Positions 1 to 7,083 are shown, counted from the first letter of the stretch. The stretch: DNA of 12,059 nucleotides from CAJBLF01 sp964463255 (GCA_964463255.1 CAYXBC010000059.1:1-12059); one strand, 5' to 3'. The notes: a model not told the origin generated them from the letters alone. A program made the numbers and translations.

Positions 1-46
1 AATTATAGATTGAAACTACGGGAATATTATTACAATAATAAAAGAA

Positions 47-103
47 AACATAGATGATTAGGAATGAATGGGCTAACGCCCATCCAAAAATATCGTCTAT
101 GTT
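47..103. repeat. Long imperfect inverted repeat / hairpin
   Basis: Arms at 47-58 and 92-103 match at 11 of 12 positions, and the odd pair becomes G-U in RNA. Inside lies a second perfect stem, ATGGGC (68-73) with GCCCAT (78-83) around a TAAC loop. It could be a transcription terminator for a gene left of the window, although no clean T-run follows, or a dispersed palindromic repeat. The hairpin is seen directly; its role is inferred. Confidence 0.5.
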
Positions 104-165
104 CACTTATAAAAGTGTAACCTTGATTCTGCAACAGAATAGTAAAAGTCAAAAATTTGGTCATA

Positions 166-193
166 TTGAATTTATGCTTATATTGGCTATATT
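166..193 (+). promoter_or_regulatory. Candidate promoter of the VKOR-like gene
   Basis: A TTGAAT box (166-171) and a TATATT box (188-193) are 16 bp apart, about 36 nt before the ATG at 229. The surrounding DNA is AT-rich, so chance matches are likely. Confidence 0.25.
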
Positions 194-228
194 TTTTCTA
201 TCGTACTTTTTATTCTCTTTTCTTGCTT

Positions 229-444
229 ATGAAAAAAAATGTTGCGCTGAGCATTATCATGATTATTGCTGTTGCTGGTATGTTGTTTTCTGGGTATCTT
301 TCGTATGGAGAGGTTGTTAGGAAGTCTTGTCCTCTTGGTTGATGCTGATCGCTTTTTGGTATTCCTGTATGTCTCTATGGATTTGTCATGTATACGATTA
401 TCTTCATCATCGATGTGATTGGTCTTTGTTCCCAAAAGAAATAA
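229..444 (+). CDS. Small two-helix membrane protein resembling half of a VKOR domain
   Basis: Reading UGA as glycine gives a 71-residue protein ending at TAA. Residues 5-26 and about 46-66 are hydrophobic and likely span the membrane. Between them is a cysteine loop, C34-PLGG-C39, then LFGIPVC with C48. This pattern resembles the first half of vitamin K epoxide reductase (VKOR) proteins, which pass electrons to DsbA-like thiol oxidases through loop and membrane cysteines. A complete VKOR has four or more helices and a CxxC pair; this protein has only two helices, so it may be a stand-alone half-domain, a partner of another subunit, or an unrelated cysteine-loop protein. Both UGA codons fall inside the cysteine loop, so the standard code would cut the protein there. 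The ATG at 229 is chosen because it opens directly into a signal-like helix; no clear ribosome binding site precedes it. An 8-bp hairpin follows the stop. The reading frame is firm, the family link moderate. Confidence 0.65.
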
Positions 445-446
445 AA

Positions 447-468
447 AAATTAGCAATTACGCTAATTT
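447..468 (+). terminator. Hairpin after the VKOR-like gene
   Basis: A perfect 8-bp stem (447-454 with 461-468) encloses a 6-nt loop and begins 3 nt after the stop at 444. The following bases are only moderately T-rich (AGTTCAGTTTTG), so it would be a weak intrinsic terminator. Confidence 0.45.
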
Positions 469-728
469 AGTTCAGTTTTGTTATGGCAGGCCATCATTGA
501 TGAGTCTAGAACTTTTTTTATGGACAATCCTAGTTTCAGCATTGAAAGCCTCAAAACCTTCCAATATGAGCAATTTGGGAGGGTTGATTGGTAAGTGTAT
601 AATTATTAGTGGGCTGGGTTTCAATAGAAAGCTACAAGTAAATAAAATAAATACTTTTGGCCTATCTTAATTTTAGAAGGATTGAAAGGTATGATAGCAA
701 TAATAGGACCCGCAAAAAACCCTAGAAC

Positions 729-762
729 TAATTATATATAATTATTTAGTTATATAAATAAT
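729..762. repeat. Two adjoining AT-only palindromes
   Basis: TAATTATA/TATAATTA (729-744) is a perfect 16-bp palindrome. ATTATTTA (741-748) pairs with TAAATAAT (755-762) around GTTATA. The AGTTATATA core resembles the palindrome before the serine recombinases at 8121-8138, so a recombinase or regulator binding site is possible. AT-rich DNA also produces such palindromes by chance. Confidence 0.35.
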
Positions 763-800
763 ATGTTATATATGCTTATATATAGCTGTATTTATGTCTT

Positions 801-820
801 ACTTAAAATGCATTTTAAGT
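801..820. promoter_or_regulatory. 20-bp perfect palindrome
   Basis: ACTTAAAATG followed by CATTTTAAGT is a perfect 20-bp palindrome, 68 bp before the DUF2958 gene. With no spacer it suits a dimeric DNA-binding protein better than an RNA hairpin. A related palindrome, TTAAATGGCCATTTAA, lies at 4513-4528, just after the tyrosine recombinase. An operator role is inferred. Confidence 0.45.
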
Positions 821-860
821 GGGGTTGTTATTGATTTTGGTAGCTGTTCCTATAAAAAAA

Positions 861-888
861 TAGTAGTTTTATAAGTTAAGAACTACTA
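861..888 (+). promoter_or_regulatory. Leader hairpin over the DUF2958 start codon
   Basis: TAGTAGTT (861-868) pairs perfectly with AACTACTA (881-888), the last base being the A of the ATG. The hairpin covers the place a ribosome binding site would occupy, so it may limit translation, or the message may start close to the ATG. Confidence 0.35.
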
Positions 889-1181
889 TGTCACTATTAA
901 ATGAACAGCTTATTAAGAGGTTCCAAGAAGTTGGAGACCAAATCCATACAAATAATCCACTTATACTTGCAAGATTTTATGCTCCTTGGAATGACTGGGA
1001 GTGGTATCTCTCAGAATATCATTTGAAAGCTGATGTATTTTATGGGTATGTAGTAATGGAATGAGCTTGAAAGTGGTGCTATTTCAGAAATCCAGAGAAC
1101 GAATGATTTACAGAATTTCAAATAGAAAGAGACCTCAAATTTACTGAGGTTTTTTTTATAGAAAGAAAAGACCCTCAATAA
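888..1181 (+). CDS. DUF2958 family protein
   Basis: This 97-residue protein contains three UGA-encoded glycines. Its pattern matches my memory of DUF2958: an LILARFYAP segment (about 25-33), the tryptophan cluster W34-xx-W37-x-W39-Y40, an FYGYV strand (51-55), and the closing IERDLKF (79-85). The family is small (about 100-120 residues), has no established function, and is common on plasmids and conjugative or integrative elements, which suits this neighbourhood. The ATG at 888 gives the expected N-terminal helix (MSLLNEQLIKRF). The stop codon lies in the loop of the strong terminator at 1169-1189, so transcription ends almost at the last codon. Next is a convergent gene whose stop lies only 14 nt away. 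Under the standard code the protein would stop after VVME, before its conserved C-terminal motif. The assignment rests on motif resemblance only. Confidence 0.75.
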
Positions 1182-1200
1182 GAGGGTCTGTTTTTCTATA
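1169..1200. terminator. Bidirectional intrinsic terminator between convergent genes
   Basis: AGACCCTC (1169-1176) pairs perfectly with GAGGGTCT (1182-1189) around a 5-nt loop. On the plus strand a T-run follows (GTTTTTCTATATTTTTTT). On the minus strand the complement of the upstream A-rich tract supplies TTTTCTTTC. It serves the DUF2958 gene, whose TAA (1179-1181) is in the loop, and the minus-strand gene ending at 1196. Confidence 0.85.
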
Positions 1201-2221
1201 TTTTTTTCTTTGATTTTGTGTTTATATTCTTTTTTTGTTTAAATACGTCTATAATTTCCTTTTGTTTCATAACGAATTTTTCCATTCTTTCAGGACTAAA
1301 TTTAATTTTTAACCCTCTAATTGCTTCCTGGAATAACTTGTACCTAAGCATCGCTTTTCCTATACGAAAGTCCAAACAGAATACAGAATCGTGGGTTCAA
1401 TATACTTGGAGCATTTCCTTGAGTTCAGTATATACTCTTTCTTTAAATTTTTTGAGTAGACCAATGTTTATTATACTTTCTGACTCAATATACTTTGGTG
1501 TATAGCGGAGGTGATAAGCATTTTTTAGTTCACGTTTGGTGGTTCCTTCTGTTAACTTAGAATCCAATATCGTGAGGTTAAAATACCTTCGTCAACTATA
1601 CTTTCTATAATCAGAAATGAATACTTTTGGGACAAAAATAATTGGTTTCCCTTTGTTATCTGTTGGCAAGAAAGTTTTGAGTCTCTTCCGTGCTAGTAAA
1701 TCAGAGTCTCGGTAAAATCACATATTAAACTGCTTTGTAGGAATGTTATATTGTTTGCATTGATCTTGTGTATAGCTACAAAGTTCATTTTTAATGATGT
1801 TGGTTACCATATCAGAGATATTATCTGGACCAATGTTTTCTACAAACAGGTTCATATCCAGAATTTCAGCTACAAGACCTTGCTTGATAGCATTACTACC
1901 GATAATAGCATCCAATAAGTCATTAGCTTTCTTTGGTCAAACACCCTTTCAGCTTAGTTTTTTAAAGCATACTCATAGATGAGTAGCATTTTCTTCTTTC
2001 ATATGAGAGAAGAGTTTTTGGAGTTTTCAGTGTGCCTCATTTTCTAATGCTGAACGAACTACTTTCCAAAATGAGTCTAACTTTGTTAAACACTCTTTAC
2101 CAAAAACACTCTCAGATACCCTTATCATCATAGGGTCAATGTAGAGGGGAGTGTCTCTTCCAGTGTCTACATTTAAAAAATCAGTTGCTCCATCGAGTTT
2201 GAACAATCAAATCAATTCCAT
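1196..2221 (-). CDS. Conserved-looking protein of unknown function, 341 residues
   Basis: The minus strand stays open for 341 codons when its eight UGA codons are read as glycine, and ends at TAG (1196-1198). I cannot name a family. The N-terminal part has a polar segment ending DTPLYIDP (23-30). Next is a charged helical region with SGKGVGPKKANDLLDAII (about 89-107), then VENIGPDNISDMVTNII (127-143), then a basic C-terminal half rich in aromatic residues (YRKYSGRRYFN, FCLDFRIGKAMLRYKLF) ending in a lysine tail. The FIDP-like and IG-x-D-x-ISD-type motifs remind me of uncharacterised phage-era or defence-associated cytoplasmic proteins, but this is recollection, not a match. There is no signal peptide or membrane helix. 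The frame is open upstream to about 2306 without another ATG; the ATG at 2221 is the first, and it lacks a ribosome binding site. About 40% of its glycines are UGA. Confidence 0.7.
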
Positions 2222-2325
2222 TGGCAATAAAATAAAAAGATAAAAATGTAGCGTAAGTTCGCGACCATTCCTATCTTCTCCAAAAAAACTAGTAAAATGT
2301 CTTGATTATGTAAAACATTTATATA

Positions 2326-2350
2326 TTGTTTAATCGTTCAAGTTAAACAA
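2326..2350. repeat. Inverted repeat, 8-bp arms
   Basis: TTGTTTAA (2326-2333) pairs perfectly with TTAAACAA (2343-2350) around a 9-nt loop. It lies between the divergent genes, about 105 bp from the minus-strand start, and could be an operator or the first helix of a structured RNA. Confidence 0.4.
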
Positions 2351-2375
2351 CAAATAAGCTATTGAATAATGAGAG

Positions 2376-2400
2376 GTAGGTCGTCCAAACCTACTTTTTT
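2376..2400 (+). terminator. Intrinsic terminator without an upstream gene
   Basis: GTAGGT (2376-2381) pairs with ACCTAC (2389-2394) around a 7-nt loop, and six T residues follow (2395-2400). G-U and A-U pairs can extend the stem. No plus-strand protein gene lies upstream after 1181, so it would end either a short non-coding RNA starting near 2330 or antisense transcription from the minus-strand gene's promoter area. Confidence 0.55.
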
Positions 2401-2422
2401 GCTATCAAATTTATGATAGCAA
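2399..2422. repeat. Inverted repeat, 9-bp arms
   Basis: TTGCTATCA (2399-2407) pairs perfectly with TGATAGCAA (2414-2422) around AATTTA. It begins inside the T-run of the preceding terminator, so the two hairpins could compete or stack. Confidence 0.45.
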
Positions 2423-2424
2423 TT

Positions 2425-2570
2425 CGTTCATTTTCTTGTTCGAGAATATACTGAAGATGAACGACTATTTGAATAGTATACTTTGTAGGAGTAATTGCAA
2501 GAGATTTTGCAAACAATGTGTCTATAATTTTAGACATTTTGTTAACTTATTGTTAACAAAGTCTTGCAAT
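2425..2570. other. Nested inverted repeats, possible structured RNA
   Basis: Several complementary arms follow one another. CGTTCAT (2425-2431) pairs with ATGAACG (2457-2463). ATTGCAAGA (2494-2502) pairs with TCTTGCAAT (2562-2570) and encloses two further hairpins: AACAATGTGTCTA with TAGACATTTTGTT (10 of 13 pairs), and TTTGTTAAC (2538-2546) with GTTAACAAA (2552-2560). An outer stem holding two inner hairpins is a three-way junction, typical of structured leaders or small RNAs. It ends 64 nt before the ATG of the HTH-peptidase gene. Function is inferred only. Confidence 0.4.
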
Positions 2571-2634
2571 TCATTTTTTTATGCGTATATATGGCTTATG
2601 CAACCAATATATTTAATCTCATCAGCACTCTACA

Positions 2635-3759
2635 ATGGATAAAACACCTGGAACCCGTCTATTAGAAATAATGGCGGAAAAACAGCGAACTCAGGAGTAT
2701 TTAGCAGAAATAATGTGAAAAAGTAGGACCAAGATTACAGAAATAGTAAATGGAAAAGAAAAAATAAATACGGAACGAGCAATCCTCCTAGAAGAGGCTA
2801 CTTGAGAAAAAGCTAGTGAATGGCTTGCTTTACAGCAAATTATAGATTTAGAAGAAACTCAAGAGAAGCAAAAAAGTAAGATTGACGAAGTAAAGTGAAG
2901 GCTGAAATTATATGAAAATTTCCCTGTACACGAACTTGTAAGAAGATGAATACTAACTCCTACAAGAGATGTTAATGTGTTGATAAGTCAGACCAAACAA
3001 CTTTTTGGTATAACTAACTTGGAAGCAGACTTATTTCCTCAGGCTACAAATTATAGGAAAAACGATTTTCCTGGTGTAAATAAAAAAAATCTTGATGTTT
3101 GGCTTAAGTTATCTGAAATAGCTTCAGTTAGGATTAACAATAAATTTTCAGTCCCTGCATATAATGAACTTGGGCTAACTGAGTTATTGAAAAAACTTAG
3201 TGGTATGTCTACCCAGGAAGAAATAGGTGTTTCGTTAGTATTTGAAGAACTCAAAAAGGTCTGAGTAATTGTAGTTGTTCTTAAACATTTTGAGAAGACA
3301 AAAATCGATGGGGCTTGTTATTGGAATAAAATGATTGATAAACCAGTGATAGTACTTAGTCTCAGATATCATAGATTAGACAATTTTTGGTTTACTCTAT
3401 CTCATGAGATAGGACATATAATCAAACACCAAGATTTTCTAAAAACTAATGAAAATTCTTTCATCGAATTTGGTAACATTGATAGTCTTGGAGATATCCA
3501 AAAATTACAAGAACAAGAAGCAAATAAATTTGCTCAAGATGTTTTGATAGATGAAACCGTTTGGAGAGGACTTATCACGAACCCATTTTTGACTCCAAGA
3601 GCTATTTCTTTCTTTTCAGCACAAGGAAATGTCCATCCTGCTATTCTCGTTGGAAGGTTGAAATTTGAAAAAATTCTACCTTATGGGGTAATGTCTAGGA
3701 TTACAAATAAACGTGTAGATGAGTGAATCCCTAAAGAGCATACTTTCTGAACTATGTAA
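2635..3759 (+). CDS. XRE-type HTH plus ImmA/IrrE metallopeptidase (HigA-like)
   Basis: A single 374-residue frame carries two known modules. Residues about 7-65 (TRLLEIMAEKQRTQEYLAEIMGKSRTKITEIVNGK) form an XRE/HigA helix-turn-helix. The C-terminal half is an ImmA/IrrE peptidase: H257-E258-IG-H261 is the zinc site, followed by the downstream acidic ligand in EQEANKFA (E295). Family members cleave or relieve repressors under stress, or act as antitoxin-like regulators. With UGA as a stop the protein falls into three fragments and the HTH disappears; seven UGA glycines join them, including one in the HTH turn (IMGKS) and one in the linker (KKVGVIV). ATG 2635 gives the natural HTH start, though no Shine-Dalgarno sequence is visible. 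No RelE/HigB-like toxin lies beside it, so it may be an orphan regulator of the neighbouring mobile genes. Family assignment is strong; the target is unknown. Confidence 0.88.
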
Positions 3760-3800
3760 TTTCTCTTATTCAATACAATTTATATTTTAATGAGTAAATT

Positions 3801-3819
3801 TTGAGAACCCAATTCTCAA
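3801..3819 (+). terminator. Weak hairpin after the HTH-peptidase gene
   Basis: TTGAGAA (3801-3807) pairs with TTCTCAA (3813-3819) around CCCAA, 41 nt after the stop. The following sequence alternates T and A rather than forming a T-run, so termination would be inefficient. Confidence 0.35.
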
Positions 3820-3856
3820 TTATGTTATTGTTATTGATTTTTAGAAAATAACTATT

Positions 3857-3900
3857 ATTATTCAATATAATATATCTAAGATTATTTTATATTGAATAAT
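3857..3900. promoter_or_regulatory. 14-bp inverted repeat in front of the tyrosine recombinase
   Basis: The arms at 3857-3870 and 3887-3900 (ATTATTCAATATAA and its exact complement) are separated by 16 bp, and the right arm ends 6 bp before the ATG. The left arm contains a TATAAT box (3866-3871). A near copy in the left-arm orientation (TTATTCAATACAAT) lies at about 3766-3779, and ATTGAATAAT recurs at 2361-2370. This fits an autoregulatory operator or recombinase-binding sites; the sequence cannot decide between them. Confidence 0.55.
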
Positions 3901-3906
3901 TTAAGG

Positions 3907-4512
3907 ATGTTAGTAGTAAACCCAATCAAAGAGTTAAAACAAATTGAGTGAATCAAAAACCAACTTAAAGGAGCAGATAAAATTCGTGACCTTGTTCTCT
4001 TTGAGCTTGGGATTAACAGTGCATTGAGAATTTCAGACCTTTTAAAAACCCAAGTATGTGATGTATTTGATGAAAATCTTAATCCAAAGGAGAGTTTTAC
4101 TTTAAAAGAACAGAAGACACATAAAAACGGAATTGTTTATATTACACCCAAAGTAGCTGAAAGCCTAAAGCTCTATAAGGAGAAATATCCTTCAGTCGTC
4201 ACAAATCCACAAAACTATATATTCTTCCGTCAAAAAAGGTTTGATAGTAAAATAGAAACGATTGGAACAAATCATATCTCACCCAATATGGCGTGGAGGC
4301 TTGTGTCTGAATGGTGTAGCAGTGTAGGCTTGAAAGGGAACTATGGAACACATACAATGAGAAAAACACGAGGCTACCAAGCTCGTATGAAAGGAGTGGC
4401 TATGGAGCTACTACAGTTCCGCCTCAATCATTCTAGTATGTCAGTGACGAAAAAATATCTGGGTATTTCAGATTCTGAACTTCAAAAGGTGTGTTTAGAA
4501 ATGGACCTGTAG
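3907..4512 (+). CDS. Minimal tyrosine recombinase / integrase (catalytic domain only)
   Basis: The 201-residue protein carries the complete tyrosine recombinase signature: R41 (in SALRISDL), a probable K70 in the beta-hairpin, H149-xx-R152 (GTHTMRKTRG), H175 (LNHSS), and the nucleophile Y184 (KKYLG). Such enzymes cut and rejoin DNA through a 3'-phosphotyrosine. Usual integrases run 300-400 residues with an N-terminal core-binding domain; here only about 20 residues precede the catalytic fold, so that domain is missing and the enzyme may work with partners or on short simple sites. AAGG directly abuts the ATG at 3907, too close for a normal Shine-Dalgarno. Only one of about 11 glycines is UGA, the lowest share in the window, which suggests recent arrival. 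The inverted repeat upstream may be its binding site. It could act in integration, inversion or dimer resolution. Confidence 0.88.
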
Positions 4513-4528
4513 TTAAATGGCCATTTAA
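4513..4528. promoter_or_regulatory. 16-bp perfect palindrome after the recombinase
   Basis: TTAAATGG followed by CCATTTAA starts on the base after the TAG. Having no spacer, it looks like a protein-binding palindrome rather than a hairpin. It resembles the 801-820 palindrome. Confidence 0.4.
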
Positions 4529-4558
4529 GTCAAAAAACAGAATAAATAATAAAACAAA

Positions 4559-4587
4559 TTGACAAAGATGAATATGAGATGTAAAAA
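4559..4587 (+). promoter_or_regulatory. Candidate promoter of the 223-residue gene
   Basis: A perfect TTGACA (4559-4564) is followed after 17 bp by TAAAAA (4582-4587), with a TG just before it. The predicted start, near 4594, is about 52 nt ahead of the ATG at 4646 and falls inside the hairpin at 4589-4618, so hairpin and promoter share sequence. Confidence 0.4.
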
Positions 4588-4588
4588 T

Positions 4589-4634
4589 GTTTGAGTTTCG
4601 TCCGTTCGGACCTCAAACTCTCTTTTTATTCTAT
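4589..4634 (+). terminator. Terminator of the recombinase transcript
   Basis: GTTTGAG (4589-4595) pairs with CTCAAAC (4612-4618), and inside it GTCC (4600-4603) pairs with GGAC (4608-4611) around GTTC. A T-rich tract follows (TCTCTTTTTATTCTATATTTTTTTC). It lies 77 nt past the recombinase stop and 28 nt before the next ATG. Confidence 0.7.
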
Positions 4635-4645
4635 ATTTTTTTCAA

Positions 4646-5317
4646 ATGACTGAAAAAACAAATGCATCGTCAGACCAAAAGAAGCCAGAAAGAAGAAAAA
4701 TACCTAAAAGGGTAAATTTGGCTGACTTACCCAAAGTGTTTAAAGAAGCATTAGGTATCTCTTCAGAGATTAAATCAATGAGCGATGTTGTAGAAAAAGA
4801 CCTGTTTATTCAGGAGAGACTTCAAAATACTATACTGGGGGGTGAACAAGAAGAACCCCAAAGATGGTATATACCAAGAATACTCTTAGAAAAAAGAAAC
4901 ACTAGGATTATACTACTTTCAAGGGCTTGATTAAAAACAAGAACAATACTGGATATGGTTAATGCTAGAGAGAAGAAAGAAGGACGAGGGATTTTAAAAA
5001 ACACTCGTGCAATCAATAAAATTAGAGAAAAGTTTAGCCTAAAGCCACGGTCAATATATTATGAAAATGAAGAAGAAAAAATGTTAATAGAAGCCTGAAT
5101 AAACAAACAACAAGAGGTTGTTGAAAAATGTCTTTTAGCTTTACAGGATGAGCCAAACGATAAAAAATCTATTAGAAAACGAGCTGAGGTGCAGTTCAAA
5201 TTTATACAAATACAACAAATGTATATCAACACTCAATGATGGAATCGCTCAAGGTATTATAAATCCAGCCAAAAAAAAGAAAAAGACGAAGATGAATATG
5301 AAGAAATAGATGAATAG
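4646..5317 (+). CDS. Unrecognised charged cytoplasmic protein, 223 residues
   Basis: The frame runs from ATG 4646 to TAG 5315-5317 through three UGA glycines, the first at residue 95. I recognise no family. The protein is rich in lysine, glutamate and arginine. The first 25 residues are a disordered basic tail (QKKPERRKIPKR). A helical middle follows (LPKVFKEALGISSEIKSMSDVVEKDLFIQERL), then NTRAINKIREKFSLKPRSIYY, which could be a DNA-binding helix pair. It ends in an acidic tail (KDEDEYEEIDE). There are no membrane helices or cysteine clusters. It follows the tyrosine recombinase with its own candidate promoter. Size and charge could suit an accessory DNA-binding protein, a phage terminase small subunit or a replication helper, but nothing in the sequence selects among these. 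Confidence 0.6.
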
Positions 5318-5670
5318 CCACTACTCTTATAATGTTCTCGAAATGTTTGTGACTTTCTATTTCAGGATTTATACTTTATGTCTAAAAACAGACACTATCA
5401 TACATTTTCCAAATGTGAAAAACTTGGTATTTTCAGGAACCTTTTTATTACAGAAAAAAAAGTAGTATATACGCGATAAGGCTTTTTTCTTTTTTCAGAG
5501 ACTATTCGTTGAATTTTATAAACACATACATAAAAGTAAAGAAACTATTTATTAAGTATACTCTTACCTTATTTAAAAGAATCTATAAGCGTTTCACTTA
5601 TGTACTCTTCTTTTGAAATAATAAACCCAAAGGGACATCCTCAATTGATTTATTTTCTTAATCTAAGAAT
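5318..5670. other. Gene-poor gap before the SLH-MORN gene
   Basis: I see no clear gene in this 353-nt gap. One small plus-strand frame exists (5378-5479, 33 codons, MSKNRHYHTF to VVYTR), and a 14-codon minus-strand frame after GAGG near 5640; neither is convincing. There is no strong terminator for the upstream gene and no clear promoter for the downstream one, although TTGAAT near 5511 could be a -35 box. Confidence 0.4.
5378..5479 (+). CDS. Possible small protein, 33 residues
   Basis: ATG to TAA, basic and polar, with one cysteine and no UGA codon. No ribosome binding site or family is visible. It is listed because it is the only ATG frame of any length in the gap; chance is a good explanation. 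Confidence 0.12.
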   Translation: MSKNRHYHTFSKCEKLGIFRNLFITEKKVVYTR

Positions 5671-7047
5671 ATGAAAAAATTATTAACATTACTTATAATT
5701 TCTTTTGTTATTTCTTTATGAGTTTCTTATTGATATACAACAATCTATATGAGTAATTGATGTTCAATAACAGCAGTCCCAAATACATTAGGATATAGTT
5801 TTGTTAATTCTTGTAGTTCTTCAAACATACAAACAAATCCTAATACAGAAATGTATATATCACCGGGATTAACAATCCCTATCCGTGAGCCAGAAAGACA
5901 GTTAAATGCTACTGAAACATATAATTTTATGATGTTTAAAATAATGCAAGAGAAAAATCAAATCACCTGATATACGGATAAAGGAAAATTCAAAATAACA
6001 CTATTAGAATGTATGGATTTTTCACAAATGAACAATCCAGGTTGTTATTGTGATGATTGAGATTATCGAGACATATCAATAAAACAATGTATGTCTTTAT
6101 CTAGTACTTGAAACAATAATAAAAATGAGTTGTTAAATGCTATTTCGTGGATGTATACTAATTGATTAACTTCGTATAGTACGGTAGATAAGTTTATGTG
6201 AAATGATTATCTTACCAGGGAACAAGCAAGTAAGATTTTTGTAAAGTTTGCTAATCGATTTTGAAATTATGATGCTGCCCATAAAAACAATCAATTTACT
6301 GATATAAAAAATGCAGATTCTACGCTTATCCCTTATATAGGGAATGCTTATAGTATGTGAATTATAAATGGAAAGAATAATAAATTTATGCCATTTGATA
6401 AATTAACTCAAGCACAAGCGATAGCTATAATGATTAGAGTTAAAAATTGACTACAAGATGAAAAATGAGCTCAATGGTATTCTGAGTATTATACTATAGC
6501 AGAAAATTATTGAATGTTTAGCTGATTATTCTTTGATTTTTATGGTCTAGATTCCACAAACATTAAAAGACAAGAAGTTGCTTTATTATTGTATAGATTA
6601 GCAAATACTAAGGCCGATTCGTGAACCTATATATTCCCTGATTGAGGCAAATATATTTGAGAATACAAAAATGACTACCCAAATGGACAATGAACATATA
6701 TATATGCTAATTGAGATAAATATGTCTGAAAATGGATAGATGGTAAAAAAAATTGACAGTGAACACTAACTTATTCGGATTGAGATAAATATATTTGAGC
6801 ATTCAAAAATGATATGTTTTATTGACGATGAACCTATTCATTTTCTGATTGAAGCAAATATATTTGAAATTTCATAGAAGGTATTAGAAAATGACAATGA
6901 ACAATGACATTCCCAGCTTGAGGTGAATATATTAAATATGTTTGACTCCGGTCTGATGATAAGCCAAATTGACAATGAACAATGACCTATTCTGACGGAA
7001 GTCAAAAGAGCTGACAATGGGAAAATGGTATATATATTTGAAAATAA
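5671..7047 (+). CDS. Exported SLH-domain protein with C-terminal MORN repeats
   Basis: The 458-residue protein starts with a Sec signal peptide (MKK, then hydrophobic to about 20). A cysteine-containing N-terminal domain follows. Next come three S-layer-homology-like units: around TREQASKIFVKFANRF (182-197); FTDIKNAD through MGIINGKNNKFMPFDKLTQAQAI (about 209-250); and WYSEYYTIAENYGMF through IKRQEVALLLYRLA (about 268-311). SLH units usually anchor proteins to cell-wall polymers. From about 318 to the end are roughly six MORN units of about 23 residues (YIGEYKNDYPNGQGTYIYANGDK type). MORN repeats form beta-hairpin arrays that bind membranes or proteins, and the SLH pairing implies a surface location. 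About 36 UGA codons encode some 70% of its glycines, including most MORN GxG positions, so under the standard code the gene is invisible. A membrane-protein gene follows after 36 nt. Adhesion to a host cell is an inference. Confidence 0.85.
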
Positions 7048-7083
7048 TTCGTCCATATGTTTTATTTTTCTTACTTTCAGAAT

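Larger units (their letters stand above)
469..887. other. Non-coding gap with AT-rich palindromes
   Basis: I see no convincing gene here on either strand under code 25. Frames open for 57-83 residues have no recognisable composition or start. The interval from 490 to 600 is less AT-rich than its surroundings and could hold a decayed gene fragment. From 729 on there are stacked palindromes: 729-744 (16 bp, perfect), 741-748 with 755-762 (8-bp arms), 801-820 (20 bp, perfect), and a hairpin at 861-888 that reaches the next start codon. Confidence 0.5.
2222..2634. other. Gene-free, hairpin-dense intergenic region
   Basis: No gene is convincing on either strand; the longest frame (68 codons, non-ATG start) has no coding character. 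It separates two divergent genes and so must hold both promoters. Six inverted repeats lie between 2326 and 2570, one of them a plausible terminator; they are listed separately. Confidence 0.55.

Noticed and set aside
419..670. 83-codon plus-strand frame after the VKOR-like gene
   Set aside because: Non-ATG start inside the previous gene, runs through a hairpin, and its composition and motifs do not look like a protein.
2436..2642. 68-codon plus-strand frame before the HTH-peptidase gene
   Set aside because: Non-ATG start; the sequence is explained better by nested inverted repeats, and the frame overlaps the real downstream start.
2977..3726. Two separate proteins with UGA stops (a 95-residue one and a 131-residue peptidase)
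   Set aside because: They are joined in one frame by a single UGA, and the first part extends upstream into an HTH. One code-25 gene explains all.
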